A stretch of 64,000 nucleotides of DNA from Wuchereria bancrofti (GCA_005281725.1 SSBO01000012.1:12077851-12141850); one strand, 5' to 3'. Shown: positions 11,562 to 27,560, numbered from the stretch's first letter. Translations and numbers: made by a program. Notes: a model not told the origin generated them from the letters alone.

Positions 11562-13593
11562 ATTGATGTCATCAATTGCAACAGAAAAAAATGGGAAGCA
11601 ATTTTTTAAGAAATGAAAGATTGATGAAAAGGTCAAAAATAGAGTGAAAAAATGGTTTGCTGAAAATATTCATCCCATAAATTTATTTGTCATTTGTTTT
11701 CTTTTCTTTCAAATAGCAAAAATGTTAATTCTGCTAGAAAAGTTATTAAATTTTGTCAAACTCTCAACTAAATTTGTTTGTTTGTAAATCCAATAAATTA
11801 ATTATTCAGTCAAAATTTTGCCAGTTTGTTGCAAGAAATTTTTCACATTCCTCAACTATTACTATAGTTGTCATATATTAACTGCTAATGTTTCCGATTC
11901 ACAATTAAAGAATTTGAAGAAAGAAAGAATTAAAGTAATTAGTAATTAATTAATGATCATCAACGCATTGCTTCTGATGTTTGTTTATGACAGTTATCGT
12001 CTCATATTTTCATATTAAAAGAAACTTAAGCCTTATTTATCGATTTATCGTGATGCTTTGTAATTGGTCATATAGGGAATGTTTGAATGGATTTCACATG
12101 CGCTTCTATTTTGAAACTATCAGAATCTGATAAACAGTTGAAATCCTTTGGACGATCAAAATAGCTCACCTTTTTGATTAACTCATTTTTTGATGATTGA
12201 TTTATCAGGAAGATTTATGATCTAATAAAATTTTTCCCAATTAAAATTTCTTCTTCAGATAAGTGAACAATTTTCGTTCTTTCTATCAGTTAGGATAAAA
12301 TGAACATTTGGATCCTTGTAGTATGCTTCAAATTGCTTGTAAAAATGCAGGTAAATCGATCGGATGGCAATATTTTTGGGAGAGGAAAAGACAGTATTAT
12401 ATGATTTTTATATTATGGAAATTTCTTGAATATTTGTAATAGATGGCACAACTGTGAAACATCAACAATTCAGTGATAATTTTATAACAAATCTGCCATC
12501 AGTCTTTCATCCATTAAAATACATCTTTAATCTTATCATTACTTAACAGCTTTACTCGATTTCGTGGAAATATTCGCTCATCATTTTCATGTAACTGTCA
12601 CTTGGAGTAAATTGGTCTTATAATAAAAGGAGTTTAATGTGAAGAAAGGAATATGACTTTTTGTTTAACGATCGCTGATATCATTTTTTCCATCTGATAC
12701 AAAGCAAATGTTTTTTTGATTTAGCAAAGAAATTAACTTCTTATTTTTCAATACTTTGGTTATCTTTACATGTTTCTTCTTGTTCTGTCATATTTCATTA
12801 GCATATTTCAAGAAAATATTTGTGTCTCTCTTTTTCGTAGAAGAAAGATGAAACTTTTATTATGTATCTTTGATATTTTTGATAGTATGTAGGAAAAAAT
12901 TAAATATTTAGCAATATCTGATCTAATGGCATATGTTGTCGAAATATTTTTGTGTTAACTGTAATGAGAACAAATAGGTAAATAAATCAGAGATTGAAAT
13001 ATTTTTAATTGGATTAACTTGGAATGCATAAAATAAAGCTTAAATAAATTAAATTAAGTAGAAATGAATTAAATTAAAATGAAACAATCACTCTTAGTAT
13101 TGGCTTCATAAACAACTAGATTTTTCTCTTTAATCAATTAATTGGTTCAGTCCAAAAAAATTAAATGTTAATATAATTGGAAGTAATTGGATCATTATCA
13201 TTGAAGTTATTTAGATAAGCAAAAATTCTTGTTTCGAAAGATTATTTTCATTATATAAGCCAAAATTTTTCAGAAATATTCAATATATTAGCAAAAAGCA
13301 AAAGAACCCCAAAGAATACCCGAGGCTTTAAATTTCTTAGGCTAAAATTTCTCTTTTTAGGTTAGAGTAATCTCTGTACAGAATCTGCCCTATTTTTATA
13401 AGTTCATTTCTATATATACACATTTATTTAAAATTTTTTCTAAGCCACTTTTTAAATTACCCTTGCAACAGCACTGGTTGCTTTTCCAGAAATATTCAAA
13501 GAATTTAATGGAGTTCCTAATTAGTTTGCCCATTTCTTGTCTTCAAAATTTCACCCTCCTTTGTTTATTTTTTAAATATTACTTAAAAATATG

Positions 13594-14554
<961 letters not shown>

Positions 14555-17500
14555 CCAGTTAGTTATCCAACTAAGTGAAAAAAGCGCCATGAGAAATGAT
14601 ATTAAACAATATTACATCGTTTATCACTTAAAGAAAATGCTAGTCATATTCTACAAGGTGTTAATATAATGACAGCATTTTTGCCATCTGAAATGAAAAT
14701 CATCGATGCATCACAGTGACTGAAGGGCAACACCTGTAGAAGAAACTAATTTATGAAAGTGCAATGTAATTAACTTAGGTCGATTAAGTAAAGTAGAATG
14801 CCAATTTTCTTCGAGAATTTATCATCCTTTGCCATTATTTATTCAGACTAATGATGCTAAAACTAATTAGTTAAGTAAAATTAAAAGTTTCAAAAGGTAA
14901 AATTATCTTCATTAAAACAAAAATTTTCAATCATTGTAAGTTGACGATTTAACAGTTTTCGAAATGGAACAGAAATGTAATAAAGCGAAATGTTTACTGC
15001 AATAAAAACGTTTAAGCAGTAGTACACCGATAGATTGGCTTTATTTGCGTATTCATTATTAAGAGAATACACCGGTATATCCATGATAATCTTAAAAATA
15101 GAGTTATGAATATTAAATGAGTTAAAAGGTTAGTTAAATACCAGAACATATATTATTAACAGAATAGCGAAAATGACAAATACAGAAATAACTCAGTTAC
15201 AGAACTTTATCATTTCATTTAAAAGTTAATTGAAGTTGAGGTTTAGCGTAAAGATAAAGTTATTATCTTACCTTTATTGTCATATTGATAACAATTTTCT
15301 ACAGGTAATTTTAAATCAGTCAAGTTGAATTTAAAAATAAACATAGAAGAGGACAGTATTTGGCTATATGTAAACAACACTAAATGATGAATAAACAAAG
15401 CAGTCTTTTTTAATATTATATAATGGAATACTTTGTTATCAAATTAATTAATTATTCATTACAATAACATCATTTTGCATTTGGAAAATAAATGTTCTAA
15501 CAGTTAAGATAATTGTTTAATGGAATGTTTAGTGGAATAAACAGATAATGCAAAATATCAATGAACTCAATCAAATTTTGGAACAAAAGAAAGTAACAAA
15601 AAGTGCAGTAAATATGAACAATTTAAGGGAAAAAAATTAATTTATAAGTATGTTATTTATAATATTACTTTTAAGAGAAAAAATACTTGTATTTCTCATT
15701 TAACCAAAAAAAAAGTTATTTTTTCAATTTTTTAATGATTACACCAAAATTATAAAAGAATATGAAGTACAACGAAATTAATAATTGCTTAAAATATTTC
15801 AAAAAAACAAATAAAATCTGGAATGGATATTATAATGAAACTGAAAAGCGTACGAACGGAAATTAAAAAGACCGCATTACTTTGCTTTATAGTTATGAAG
15901 GAAAGAAGGTTTTTATAGAAGTGAAATTGGCACCATCGCCATCACTGCTAATTAAGGCTTAATGATTTAGAATTAAAGCTTGCTATTTTGCTTTTTATGA
16001 TTTTATTTCCTTTTTGCTAATGAAAAGAAAAATGAATGTTCCACCAACCAACAATTGCAATTTCTTTTTTTTTTGAAATAATTTTTTTTATTTTAATGTT
16101 AGAATTGAATTCTATTCGTTGATAATGAGCAGTAATTAAAATAAAGGGGTGCCTAAAAAAGATTGCATGTTTTGATTAAATGAATAACAAAACAAATTAC
16201 GAAGAGGAAAGAAGAAGCAAAACATATTTATGAATTGAAATTAGATCTAATTCGAGTTTTGCTAAAGTAAAGAAAAATTAGAAAGGAAGAAAAATGAGTG
16301 GGGGAAAATCAACATAATACTAATTAGCTGCATTAATTGGAGGAAACATGTAGTAAATAACCAGTCGCGGCTTGCGTAAGGTAATTAATTAAGGCTTGCA
16401 GAAGCAAAAAAAAAAAAACTTAGGAAAAATAAAGTCTGAATGATTAGTGGATTTTATAACATCCATTTACCCTAGAGTTTATCAATGAATCCTCTTTTTT
16501 TGTATAAAAGGCTTTAATGAGAGAATTAAGGCAAATAACTCGGCCCGATGAAATTTGTCAATTGAAAACTGAAGCTTACCAGTTCAATTCATTTCCTTAA
16601 AATAATACAGTGTCGGTGGAATCCAATTCCAGAATTGTAAAAATTCAACTGATAATATATTTTACTGACTACTGTGTTCGCATCTTTTCAAAAGGTATAT
16701 TAATCGTACCAATGTATGATAAAAATGCTGACAACATAATTTTAAATTCCCGGAAAGATAACAGAATAGTTGACAGTAGTTTTAAAATAGAAATTAGATG
16801 AGCACATAAGATAAAGATTATTAAAAGGATGCTGAAGATTTTTGGCGATTTCTAATCTTTTGACCCATTATGAATCGAGAAATCAGTAAAATTGATTTGC
16901 ATAAATCTAAACTGAAATATTTGGTTTTTGTTTATTTGTTTTCAAAATATCCGGCAATGAGAAATTAAATAAAAAAGGAAATCTCATTCAGTGTCAACAT
17001 TTGAACTAGTAAAATCTTCAATGTTTCTATTCCTGAAATTAAGTAGAGAATATTCTCAACATAAATGACAATATTGACAAGATATGCAAATCACATATGT
17101 TATCATTATCATTATCATTGTCAATACGATGTACTCAGGTGTATCAAACCCTCATTGTTTAGGTCCAAGTCTTTTCATTTTGGTCTGATAACTATTAATT
17201 ACAATCTATTCATTATATAATTAAAATTGAAACAAAAGTGGAGCAATGGATTATATTAGACTGCAAATTTTAGCAGACAAAATTGTTACTAATGTTTAAA
17301 CTATATTTCAGAGTTTAATTCAAATTCAAAATTACTATTTTGTGCCATTGGTTTTTATCATCGCTTCTTCATTTGCTAAAAGCCTCAAGTACTTCGGATT
17401 TCCTACCAATTACAATCGCGAAAACTTTTAATAAATCAATACTAAAGTAAATAAATAAAATGCTTTCGGAAAAGTAATTAAAAAATTTTGTTTAAAGAAC

Positions 17501-20500
17501 AGTTCGATTTTTTAAAATAAAAAATTTCAATTTCATACAGTAACATTGTCACTAAATTTACCTTTTTTTCCTTAAGTTAAATTTCCTCTTCTCTAACGAT
17601 TATGAAAAAATAAACAAGGCAATGATTGAAACAATAATTACAGCAGAACAAATAAAATAATGATTACAAAAAAAAAATGAAAAGTATAATCGTAAGGAAG
17701 TAATTAAATCTGTATAATTACAAATGAATAATTAAAACTATAATCACAAGGGAATAGCTAAACCTATAATGTGAGTAATTAAGACTATAATCACACGAAT
17801 AAGCAGAACTGCAGTCAATAATCTGTTACTGTTTTAATTTCATTTTTGTTATCAAAAGATCGAAATGTCACACATATATTGATCCGATCATAATGGAACA
17901 TTCGGCAAGGGAAGTTGCATCGAAAATTTCGATAACATTGAATTCAAAGCTTTTAATCCGTTCTCTCTTTTACGAACCCAATTTTAACTTATTTAATATT
18001 TCAAATTATTTGACCAGTTTTTTCTTTTTTTAAAGACAGTTTATTGTATCACTCGTAATGTAATGCAGAAAATATTGACGGCTTGGAAAGTACTGAATTC
18101 CGTGATCTTCGATCTTAGAAGTTTTTTCCTACAAAGTTCTTCCAAAAAGTTATGTTTTGATGATCATTGATGAATTATACCATCCTTGATATACCTCCAC
18201 GATACAATTTAAATGAAACAAATAGGTTAGTATTATTAATCAGTTAAGCAGGAAACTTTAAGAAAACATATTTGATATCATTTGGTAATATTCTACTTCC
18301 ATTCTTATTTAACAAGATACAGTAAAGTTTTCAGGTTGAATTTCAGGTGTAAGAGGGTAAAAATTATGCTCAGGTAGAAAGATGCAATTTGCAAGGTAGC
18401 TTCTATTCTCACTTTGCATCCAACAAAAATTTCATATTTTATGTTTTACAAATTATAACTAAATATTAATTTTGCCAGGATTTAAATAACCAGGAAGCAG
18501 ATCACACGAAATACTTTAAAAATCAATGAAATGACATGAGGAATAAAATTTTACGATTTATTTCATAGGTTTAAAGCCAATTTTTAACGCTTCCTATGAA
18601 AGAACAGCTCAAAAAATAGAATTATCGCAAATTTGTCGGTTGAAATTAAAAATTCCAATAATCATTAAAAAAAAATTGGTTTATTCGCATTTATTTTACT
18701 TGTAAATTCTTTTTATATCTCTTTTTTTCTTAACTATTTGTGCAAAAATATTTTAATCGTTAAAGATTTGAAGATTGAATCAAAATAAGAGAATTTAAAA
18801 TATTGTTCATTTTTTCTTGCTTTTTCCATTGCTTGCTTTCGAAATTGTCACTGACACAGGCAGAAAGGTTGCTATTTTCCAGATAGGTCGGTGGCATACT
18901 ATCTTTTTTTTAATTATTGGTGATACATATTTGATCATTCCTAATATCCCTGATATATGTGAAAGTATCGTCTAATGAATGAATCTCGCTATCAAAATTT
19001 TTACGTGATCTTAAGTGATCCACGTGGAAGGAGTCCTTTTCATCATTTCACACCTATCCTAAATTAATTTAGCTTTGAGGACAATTAACAGAGATTATCA
19101 TCACTCAATCTCACCGTCACCATTTCAAGTTTACTGTTGATTATCACTTGATCTACCTATCATACCAATGTCGCCCACCTGTTTGTAAAGAGTCGTACGC
19201 TTCCTATTGATAAAGCATATTTTGCACTGCTTCATTATCATTTTATCAGCAAGTAAGTAATTAATGTTTTATTTTCCACGGCTTTAGACAATTTCTATTT
19301 TTTTTCCTCTTGAAATAGTCCCTTTGAAACAAATAATCCACTACATTACACTTCATTACGTTATTCTTTTCTCTGGAAATTGGCAGTTTCTGAATGTCAT
19401 CACCGATTTCGGAAATTTAACTATTTACTCTTTTCACATTTCCGGTAGTAATTCAATCTTGCGTTACCGGTTTAAAGCATATTCAGATTTTTACTGACAT
19501 GTTGTAAAATCATTTGAAAGCTGCTTCTTTTTAACTATTGAAGTATTGAAATGTTGCTCTGAGATTACAGAGCTAATTAGTCGTCCGATCTTCAGTTTCT
19601 ATTTTGCCGGGAAAATGAAAAGGATGGGGAAAATTGCTGTAAGTGAAATTCACCAACTCTTTCCAGAAATATAAATTTTGAATCAGAGTCTCCCAGGAAA
19701 AAGGCTACCTATAAGCACAATTACGGATTTTTGCCGGGAAAGATCATCCATTCTTAACATTTCAAATTTTTGAACTGCTAGAATTTATGAAAAGAAGAAA
19801 GAGACATGCATCCAGCAGCGATAGAGAGAGAGAAAGAGAGGGAGCCGGAAATCGGAAAAAGCCGGATCAGAAAAGAGGAATTCAGAGGGGATTTGCTAAT
19901 ACCTTCTTCTACATCATCTGTCTTCTGATTTACCATTTCAATTCAATTAATTTATCATATCGTTGATAGCATTATTCCGAATTGACTGGTTTGTCAAACG
20001 ATCACACACACAGATATAGAAGAAATGAATTTCAACTCGCTTCAATGACAAATCCGCGCAATTGTCGTCCAATTGAACAATCACCGCAAAAGCCTAATGA
20101 TCGGTGTCGAAATGAGATAATGCAATATTATAGCATTGGAGGCAAATGGTCCTAGTCGATACCGCTCTCTTTCATTCAGCTAACTTCCATTCACTTTTTA
20201 AAAATTATTTCTCATTTGCTTGCACCACCGCACACTCCGCCAATATCACTTTACTAGTTGCATTTCTATACATATTGCATTATTTCTTTCTTTGTTTCAT
20301 TTCTCATCCAATCGGTCAGTGTCATTTTAGGAAAATTAAAGTTTTAAAAATTTCAAATTTTAACACTTAACTGATTTTTCGAAATCATTTCAAACCTTCA
20401 TATTAGACATAATTTCCCTTTTTCACCCTAAACTTTTATTTTTTTTTTTGTCTGACTCGTTGTGTACTATTATTTCTTCATTTCAGTCGTTTTCTTTTTT

Positions 20501-22550
20501 TCCCTTCTCCCTTTTCACTAATCAAATTTTTAAACTTTATTGCCATTTCATTTACTGTTCCTGTAAACTTAACATTTGTTTATCTCAGTTTATTCAATAC
20601 CTCGTTTGCTTTTATCATTATATATTGATATGATAACAAAATGCTTGTGTGATAAGCAATCATCTTTACCATATGTTTTTTACATTTTCTAAGTATCCTG
20701 CCAAAAATGGTTTACATGCAATTTGGTATTCCGGAAATGCTCTTATTAAGATGATTGTTCCTTATCCATAAAAAACTGCAAATTTTGGAATTGCGCAATT
20801 AGTTATCTAAATATTAAAAAAATCTTTTAAATTATTAATTATTAAGTTCCTGATTCATCATTTCCCAGAAATTTACAACCTTTCATTTTTTGGTTTCCTC
20901 CTTTTATTCATTTCTTATTTTAACTATTCTTTTTTTTTCATTACGATCGAATTCAGATTCCAACTTAAATGTCCCTACGTTCATCTCGCAAGGTGTAAAA
21001 TTTTAATCCAACTTACCTCAGGTAAATTAACTAGCATATTAGGAAATGATCATAGAAATTGCTTTTCATTTCCTTTAATTAATTCTCTCTCTCTCGTTTT
21101 TTTTTTTCTTTTAAATCTGTTTTTGTCATTGCTATTATCGACAATTTATTTCCACTTCTTTTTTCTCCCAGTTTCTTTCAATTAGTTTTTATATATTTAT
21201 ACTTCGACTATTTCTCAACTTAAAAGCGTAATTCTCAAACGAATCATCAGTACACCGAAGAATCAACCCTATCTTATTTCTTTTGCATCGTACTAGGATG
21301 TTCCCATCGGGTAATTAGCAATTTTTGCAAGAACTTATTCCGTATCTATTTATCATTGCTTCTGCGTTATACCCAAAAGATAATCAATACCATAGTTATC
21401 TCTTCCTAAGATAGCAATTCAGATGCAATGTAATATTAAAAAGACATTTTACTGGTCGCATAATGTCGCATCACTTTTTCGTATGTTATTTTATCTTTGT
21501 TTTTGCTCACAGATTTATCCTTCCAACCAAATAATTCAAACAAAAATGAGAAAATGTAAAAAAAAAGAATGACATCTGAGACGGAGATCTGTTATTGAGC
21601 TTATTTAATGATATTGATTATTTTGAATGAAATTTCAAGTTTACCTTACATACTTCAATATTACTATTGAAGCATACTGCAGCTATGTCACCGTCCGACG
21701 TTTAGAATTTATCAATTTGCTTGCTAATTGTTTAAATAAGCAGTGCTCCTAATTTTCAATGATAAAAAATATTCCTCAAATTTCTAACTTTTTCATCAAT
21801 TTTAACTTCTAAATAGTAGTTGTATCATTGATTTATTTGCATTCAGTAAATTAGAAGTGATACGATTAATGCATGAAAAAGAAAAACCAAAGAAAAACGT
21901 TACTTTTGATAAAATTACCCTGACATTTTGATACCGCATATTTTCTTTGGTAAACAGTTCACATTAAATTCATTATCTTTTCACGACATTACGAACATTT
22001 CCATTTTTATAAATTGTGACAATAACTGAAAATTTCTCAAATATTTTAGGAATCTTCTGATGAGACAATTTTTAGCTAAACTAACAGGCGTTGCATTTAC
22101 TGTCTTTCTTTTTTTTAAATTATTTAAATTATTTAAACTTAAACAAATGTCTCTCAGTTTTGTTTGATATTTTATTGTATAATTAGCATTTATGGCAATT
22201 TTATTCTATCAATTATAAATGTAATATTAGCAGTAAGAAGTTTACAAATGATATGATAAAAACAAGAAATGGTTGACAAAAAGGTCATATAAAAGTCTGT
22301 TATTTATTCCTTTCATTCTGATCGTTTGCATCGTCCATTTGTTCTTTAAAATATTCACAAAACGATTTTTTTTCTTTCCTTTCCCTGTTGCATTCGTGTT
22401 TGCTACTCTAACCTTTCACCTTCAACCTTTACCCTTAGAATAATTTATCTTATTTGACTTTTGGTTATTGGCATAATTTTTTTTTTCATTCATTAGAACT
22501 ATACTTGAAAATGAAATCCTTATGCAGCAGCTAAATTCATCAAATTTGTT
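14555..22550. other. Intergenic, AT-rich, no gene supported
   Basis: No exon chain could be assembled on either strand. Somewhat GC-richer patches at 18830-18910, 19000-19210 and 19560-20170 (including a GA-rich stretch at 19815-19865 and short open frames of about 36-52 codons) may be regulatory or hold tiny exons, but I could not support a gene. Degenerate repeats of AATTAAAACTATAATCACA type occur at 17640-17800. Confidence 0.45.
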
Positions 22551-22552
22551 CG

Positions 22553-22627
22553 ATGCAAAAGATCGCAGGAATAAATGAGCAAATGATGTCAGAGGCGCTG
22601 ATTGAAATGACAGCGCAAGACGAACTG
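22553..22627 (+). CDS. Possible alternative 5' exon of the MCT gene
   Basis: An ATG at 22553 opens a 25-codon stretch (MQKIAGINEQMMSEALIEM..) ending at CTG/GTTATA (donor at 22628). Splicing to the TTTGCAG acceptor at 22720-22726 would stay in phase and add these residues plus SVL before the MCT start Met. It would extend a cytosolic N-terminus. The donor is weak and the frame is short, so this remains a guess. Confidence 0.25.
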
Positions 22628-22719
22628 GTTATACCAGAAAGACTAAAATATTTTATCATACATGTCGGTTTAATCTAATAAATTTTCACGTGAAATTCCG
22701 AAAATGCGAAGAAAAAAAC

Positions 22720-22726
22720 TTTGCAG
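22720..22726 (+). promoter_or_regulatory. Splice acceptor 9 nt before the MCT start (trans- or cis-splice)
   Basis: TTTGCAG followed by AGTGTTTTA and ATG at 22736. The short leader fits SL trans-splicing; cis-splicing from 22627 is the alternative. Confidence 0.45.
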
Positions 22727-22735
22727 AGTGTTTTA

Positions 22736-25700
22736 ATGAAAAAAGGCGAGGTGAAAGAAAGGAAAGAAGGTAGTATGCAGTATGTACCGATCGTTGACGG
22801 TGGCTGGGGATGGGTCGTTGTTGTTGGCTCATTTTTCATTCATGTTTTTGCCGATGGTATTGTTTATTCATTTGGCATTCTTCTCGAAATTGTCATGAAG
22901 GTTTCATTTTTTGAATTTTTTAAATGAAAAATTTTTGAAATACAAAAGATTTGCTGGTAACGACAGATTTGATGAACTTGGTCATTTTGTTCGTCTCATC
23001 TTTTCGAACACATTTAATTTTCATTCAGTCTTTAAATCGTACTGACTGATTCGAAATTCTGACCTTTCATAACTTTCAGGAATTTAGTGCAAGTAATGCT
23101 AAGGCATCGGTGATAATTTCATTATTAACAGGTTTAACCCTTGGAATGGGACCTGTAGCCAGTGCAATAACAAATAAATTTGGATGTCGGGTGACAACAA
23201 TTCTGGGATCATTGATCGCAACCACAGGGTTATGCCCTTGTGAAAATTAGGCTTGATAAACTATTTTTTCCTTATCTTTTTTTTTTATAATTAGAAGACG
23301 CATATGAGTTAGAAAGAAAGGTGTAACTGGATTTCTGTTCGAAGTGATAATTTGTTTTTTAATTCTTTTCTCTCTGTTCAGCCATCAATTCGAGACTTAG
23401 TTATCAGATCATAATTGTATCAATAACTGATCAATAACCAAATTTTGTTAGTGATAGCGATTCTTAGATCATTGATTGCAATTACGAAAAACAATTTATT
23501 AATGTTCTGTAAGCAGCCAAGACCAAAACTTTGCTTATTTAACTTAGCCTTGTTTCGCCTTTAGTCCAGCAGTGAGTTCTGTTATCTATCCGACTTTTAG
23601 CATACTGGCATTATCATTCGTGACTATTTTCTAAGCTTTCGTTAAAAAACCGAAATTCAAAGATTTGGATTATTTCATCTTCTATTCCTAGAATTCAAAA
23701 CTAATTCTATCCTTTAATGATTCCTGCTATTTAAGTAATTTTAATTAACTGCTGGAATAATTTTGAAAGATTGAAAAGGTATGTGATTGTCGTACACCGA
23801 GAGATATACTCTGTATCATTTCAGTTGTGCTACATCATATTATGCAACTTCAGTGGAATATCTGATGCTTTCGGTAGGTTGTGTGATGGGTATCGGTTTT
23901 GGTTTAATGTACTGTCCGGCTATTATCATCGTTACTACGCATTTCGAAAAGAAAAGGTTCGTATAGTTTGTTTGAATTACAATAGTTTTATTACAGTATT
24001 TCAAATTGTGTGAATTACAGTAGTTTGACAAATTCTTATTGTGATATTTTATTAAGAGAAGGAATTTCTTTTTTTTTACAGTGAAATAATTGGTTGAACA
24101 ATAAATACTTTAATTAATTAGTAAGTAAATGTAATCAAATAAATTATTCATTCTTTGACATATAATACTTCATTTTTATATTATTCTATATTATGATCCA
24201 AAAATGGAATTACTCAACTAATTGAATTCTTTTTTTTTTTTTGCTTCTCAGATCTATGGCTACCGGTATAGCAGTATGTGGTGCTGGTGTTGGTACAGTC
24301 GTATTTGCACCAATCAGTGAAGCACTCATTAAAATTTCCTGGAGAACTGTTTTCGCTGTTTATGCAGGTAAACTATTATGGTTTACTTTCAATAATTTCA
24401 AATCATTTTATTCATTCAAAAAATACCATTCATATTTGTTCCTGACAATATGACAATGACAATTGATTTCTTTTGACATTTTCTTTTACTCAAATGTGAT
24501 ATTAACATGTTTTACAGTAATTGTATTAATGTGTTCTTTATGTGGTGCCACTTTTCGATCGTTAACATTTGTTGCTGTAGAAGATGAAACAAAAAAGAAG
24601 AAAGTACTCGAAGAAGATGAAAAAAATGGATTCATTGAAATGGTGCATCAGCACTTCATTTTCATCGTACTTTCTTCTTGTTTTATTACAGCTAATTATT
24701 GTATTTGCATATATTAAATAAATATTCTTTGAATGCTTCTACAAAATATTAGTTTAGAGAATCTTTAAAACTTCTAATGACATTATGTCTACGTCACTAA
24801 TATTCTATTACAATTAGGATGAAGAAAATGGTCCGTTATCAACCACTTTGCTTGCATCACATAATCAACAAAATATTAATGATATCGAAGGGAAGAATGG
24901 AAAATTGGGACCATCGAAATCGTTAATCAGCGACATTTCACATGGAAGAAGTCGAGGAATTTCAGAATCTACGGGATTTATCACTGTTAAAGTATGCTAA
25001 TGTCTCTTTTTTTCATTATTTTATGTTTCATTAATGATATTCAAATTTTTAATTTATCATTTCTATGCTCTAATTTAATATTATAAGACGAATATAAAGT
25101 ATTTAATAAAATATTTAATATATTTAATAAAATGTTGCCTGTGGAATACGTTACAATGCAATGTTTCAGATTAATTAGCACTGTACTAGCCGTTTTTTTT
25201 TTTAAATTCAGGATGTGTTTTATACGAGTTCAATGAATGAATTACCACAGACTGAATGTCACCGATCTCTTACATCGCTCAATATAAAAGATGATAAGTT
25301 GAATTTGAAAGAAGAAGAGAAAATTAGCAAAGCAAGAGGAATTTTGAGGTATGTCTCAAATTGTAATTATTTCCTTTTCTAGGACTGTACCTAAACGGAA
25401 AAGGAAAACAAATTATAATGTGCGGAATGGTTTACCGGAAGCAATAATAAGACTAATTAGCAGGTTACATTCAGCAAACTTAGTTCCTTTTTCTTTTCTG
25501 TTAAGTGTATAGCGCATGGATACTTCCGGAAATCTTGAAATCAGAATGTTCTAAGCCTTCCTTACCTAATTTCTGTTGCATTGAATAGTCTTAGTTGCAA
25601 TTATATCATTTACTAATTCTCAAATATCTTTGCAATTTAAAAATTTTTTCCAAAGGCTGAAGTTGGGTAGCAAGATCATCTTTGATCCTATGATATGGTC

Positions 25701-27560
25701 CTATGGTATGATCGATTAAAGATAGGTCAAAGGTCGCTTGCAAGACCAAAATCATTGTCATTTGCAGAACAATGGAGAAAATGACAGATATCTCATTACT
25801 TGCTAATCCAGTATTCCTATTTTATGCAATTTCAAATTTGCTAACAAGCATCGCATTTAATTCACCACTTGTTTTCTTGCCTTCACATGCAACCAGTCTT
25901 GGTCTAACTCCTACACAATCTGCAAGCGTTATTAGTGCATTCGGTAAGTGCACATTTTTTTAATGAAAAGCTTAATTAAACCTATATTTTAATTGAATCA
26001 TTAGCTAATGAGTCTATGTAACGTCAGATTGATATAGGATCACAAGCTCAGACTAGCTCTTAATTTGATTCTAATTTAAATCTTTGTGTTCAAGTTTGCA
26101 TTATTTATCATTAATTATCACTAGTCAAATTCTTAGTATAAATTCAAGTGGAGAAGGAAGTGAAGTGAATTGTTTTTGTCAAAATTTTCCTGCTGTCTAA
26201 TTCATCTCTTACCACTATTAAATATAATCCAATAAAATTTCAGGTAATTAATATGAAATAAGAGGAGGCAGCGGATTTTCTTGAAAATAACACAATTGGA
26301 TGGAGTCATGAAGAGTATTGTATAGTAAAACATAAAACAAAAAGGAATCGAACTTTCTTTAAACTTTATTGTATTTAATAGTAAGTTCCAAAACTTCAAA
26401 AATTTCCATTCTTTCAGGTATTATGAATACAGTTGGACGAATTTTGGTTGGATTAATATCAGATCGTAAATTGCCGTGCAAATATGGGAAAGATAGAGCA
26501 CTAAATAGACTATGGATCTATGTATCATCATTGAGTTTATGTGGTTTGTTAACAGCCGGCGTACTTTTTTGCGATGGTTACATAACTTTAGCTGTAAGTT
26601 TAAAGCATCCGGAAATCCATTTGCAACGAAGTTTTTCCGAGACCGATTAAATGTACCGGGAATGAAACCCAGTAATCTCATGAAATAGCTTATTACCGAC
26701 CAACCTGGAGAAATTTAGTTCGTACTGCATTAGATCTCTTCAGATCTACGGTGCTAATCTTAAGAGCTCTAATGATAATTACTATCAGATTGGAATAAGA
26801 GAGAGAAGGAGCGAAAATGATTATCAATGCTTAGATTAATTTGTCCATGAAAGTATAATAAAGTGCTCTGCAGATGTACTCCGGTTTATTTGGATTAACG
26901 TTATCATCCTACGTATGCCTTACGTCAGTATTGCTTGTCGATTTAATTGGTATTGAGAAACTGACCAATGCGTTTGGCTTAATTTTACTTTTCCAAGGTA
27001 TTGGTACTGTTATAGGACCTCCTATATCTGGTAAGAATTCTGAAAAATTAAAAATTGATGCTATTATCTTGTCCAAAATTATATCGTTTTCAACAATTCT
27101 TTCTATCAAAGACGTAGGCTTAAACGTTACTCAGTGGAAAAATTTTGGCATAAAAAGTAAAAAAAACACTGAAATCTTAATATGAATTCCATATCTCTAA
27201 CATTGTATTCACTCATTCAATATCGAAACATCCAAATTACTATTCATAAGCATTATCACTTAACAGTGAAATGAATCACAAAATGACCTTTGTTGATATA
27301 AAATCACCACTACACAAATTGAAAATATATCTGACTGAAAAAATGATAGAAAAAAATTTGTTTTTTAGACAGAAAGATGTGTATTTATATCTTAATGACT
27401 ACATTTAAATTAATCAAAATGTTTTGCAGGACAATTAGCTGACTTAACTGGTTCCTACGATATGTCATTTGTGTTCTGTGGTGTAGCACTGCTGATATCA
27501 GGTTTAATGTTAGTATTTGTGCCGCAAATCCAACGAAATCAGACGGTAGCTGTTGCTTGA
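22736..27560 (+). CDS. Monocarboxylate transporter family (SLC16/MCT) membrane protein
   Basis: Eleven exons: 22736-22900, 23080-23228, 23825-23956, 24252-24367, 24518-24642, 24818-24991, 25212-25348, 25768-25943, 26418-26593, 26874-27030, 27430-27560; all phases agree, giving 545 aa. The family signature DGGWGW sits at residues 21-26, directly before TM1. Exons 1-5 encode six membrane segments (MCVMGIGFGLMYCPA, GIAVCGAGVGTVVFAPI are typical). Exons 6-7 encode a long hydrophilic charged central loop, then exons 8-11 the other six segments, including NTVGRILVG at about 395-403. MCTs are 12-TM major-facilitator proteins moving monocarboxylates, aromatic amino acids or thyroid hormone; the substrate cannot be read here. 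In the TM8 motif where MCT1 has Asp and Arg, this protein has Asn395 and Arg399, as in many orphan members. The exon 5 donor (ATG/GTGCAT) is the weakest junction. Confidence 0.93.

Larger units (their letters stand above)
9400..13590. other. Intergenic, AT-rich, no gene seen
   Basis: No splice-supported coding exons were found. It holds simple repeats and one 33-bp duplication, listed separately. A 64-codon open frame at 9763-9957 (plus) has no recognisable features. Confidence 0.5.

Noticed and set aside
19810..20155. Short open frames around the GA-rich patch (about 52 codons minus, 36 codons plus)
   Set aside because: Too short and without consistent exon chains; chance frames cannot be excluded.
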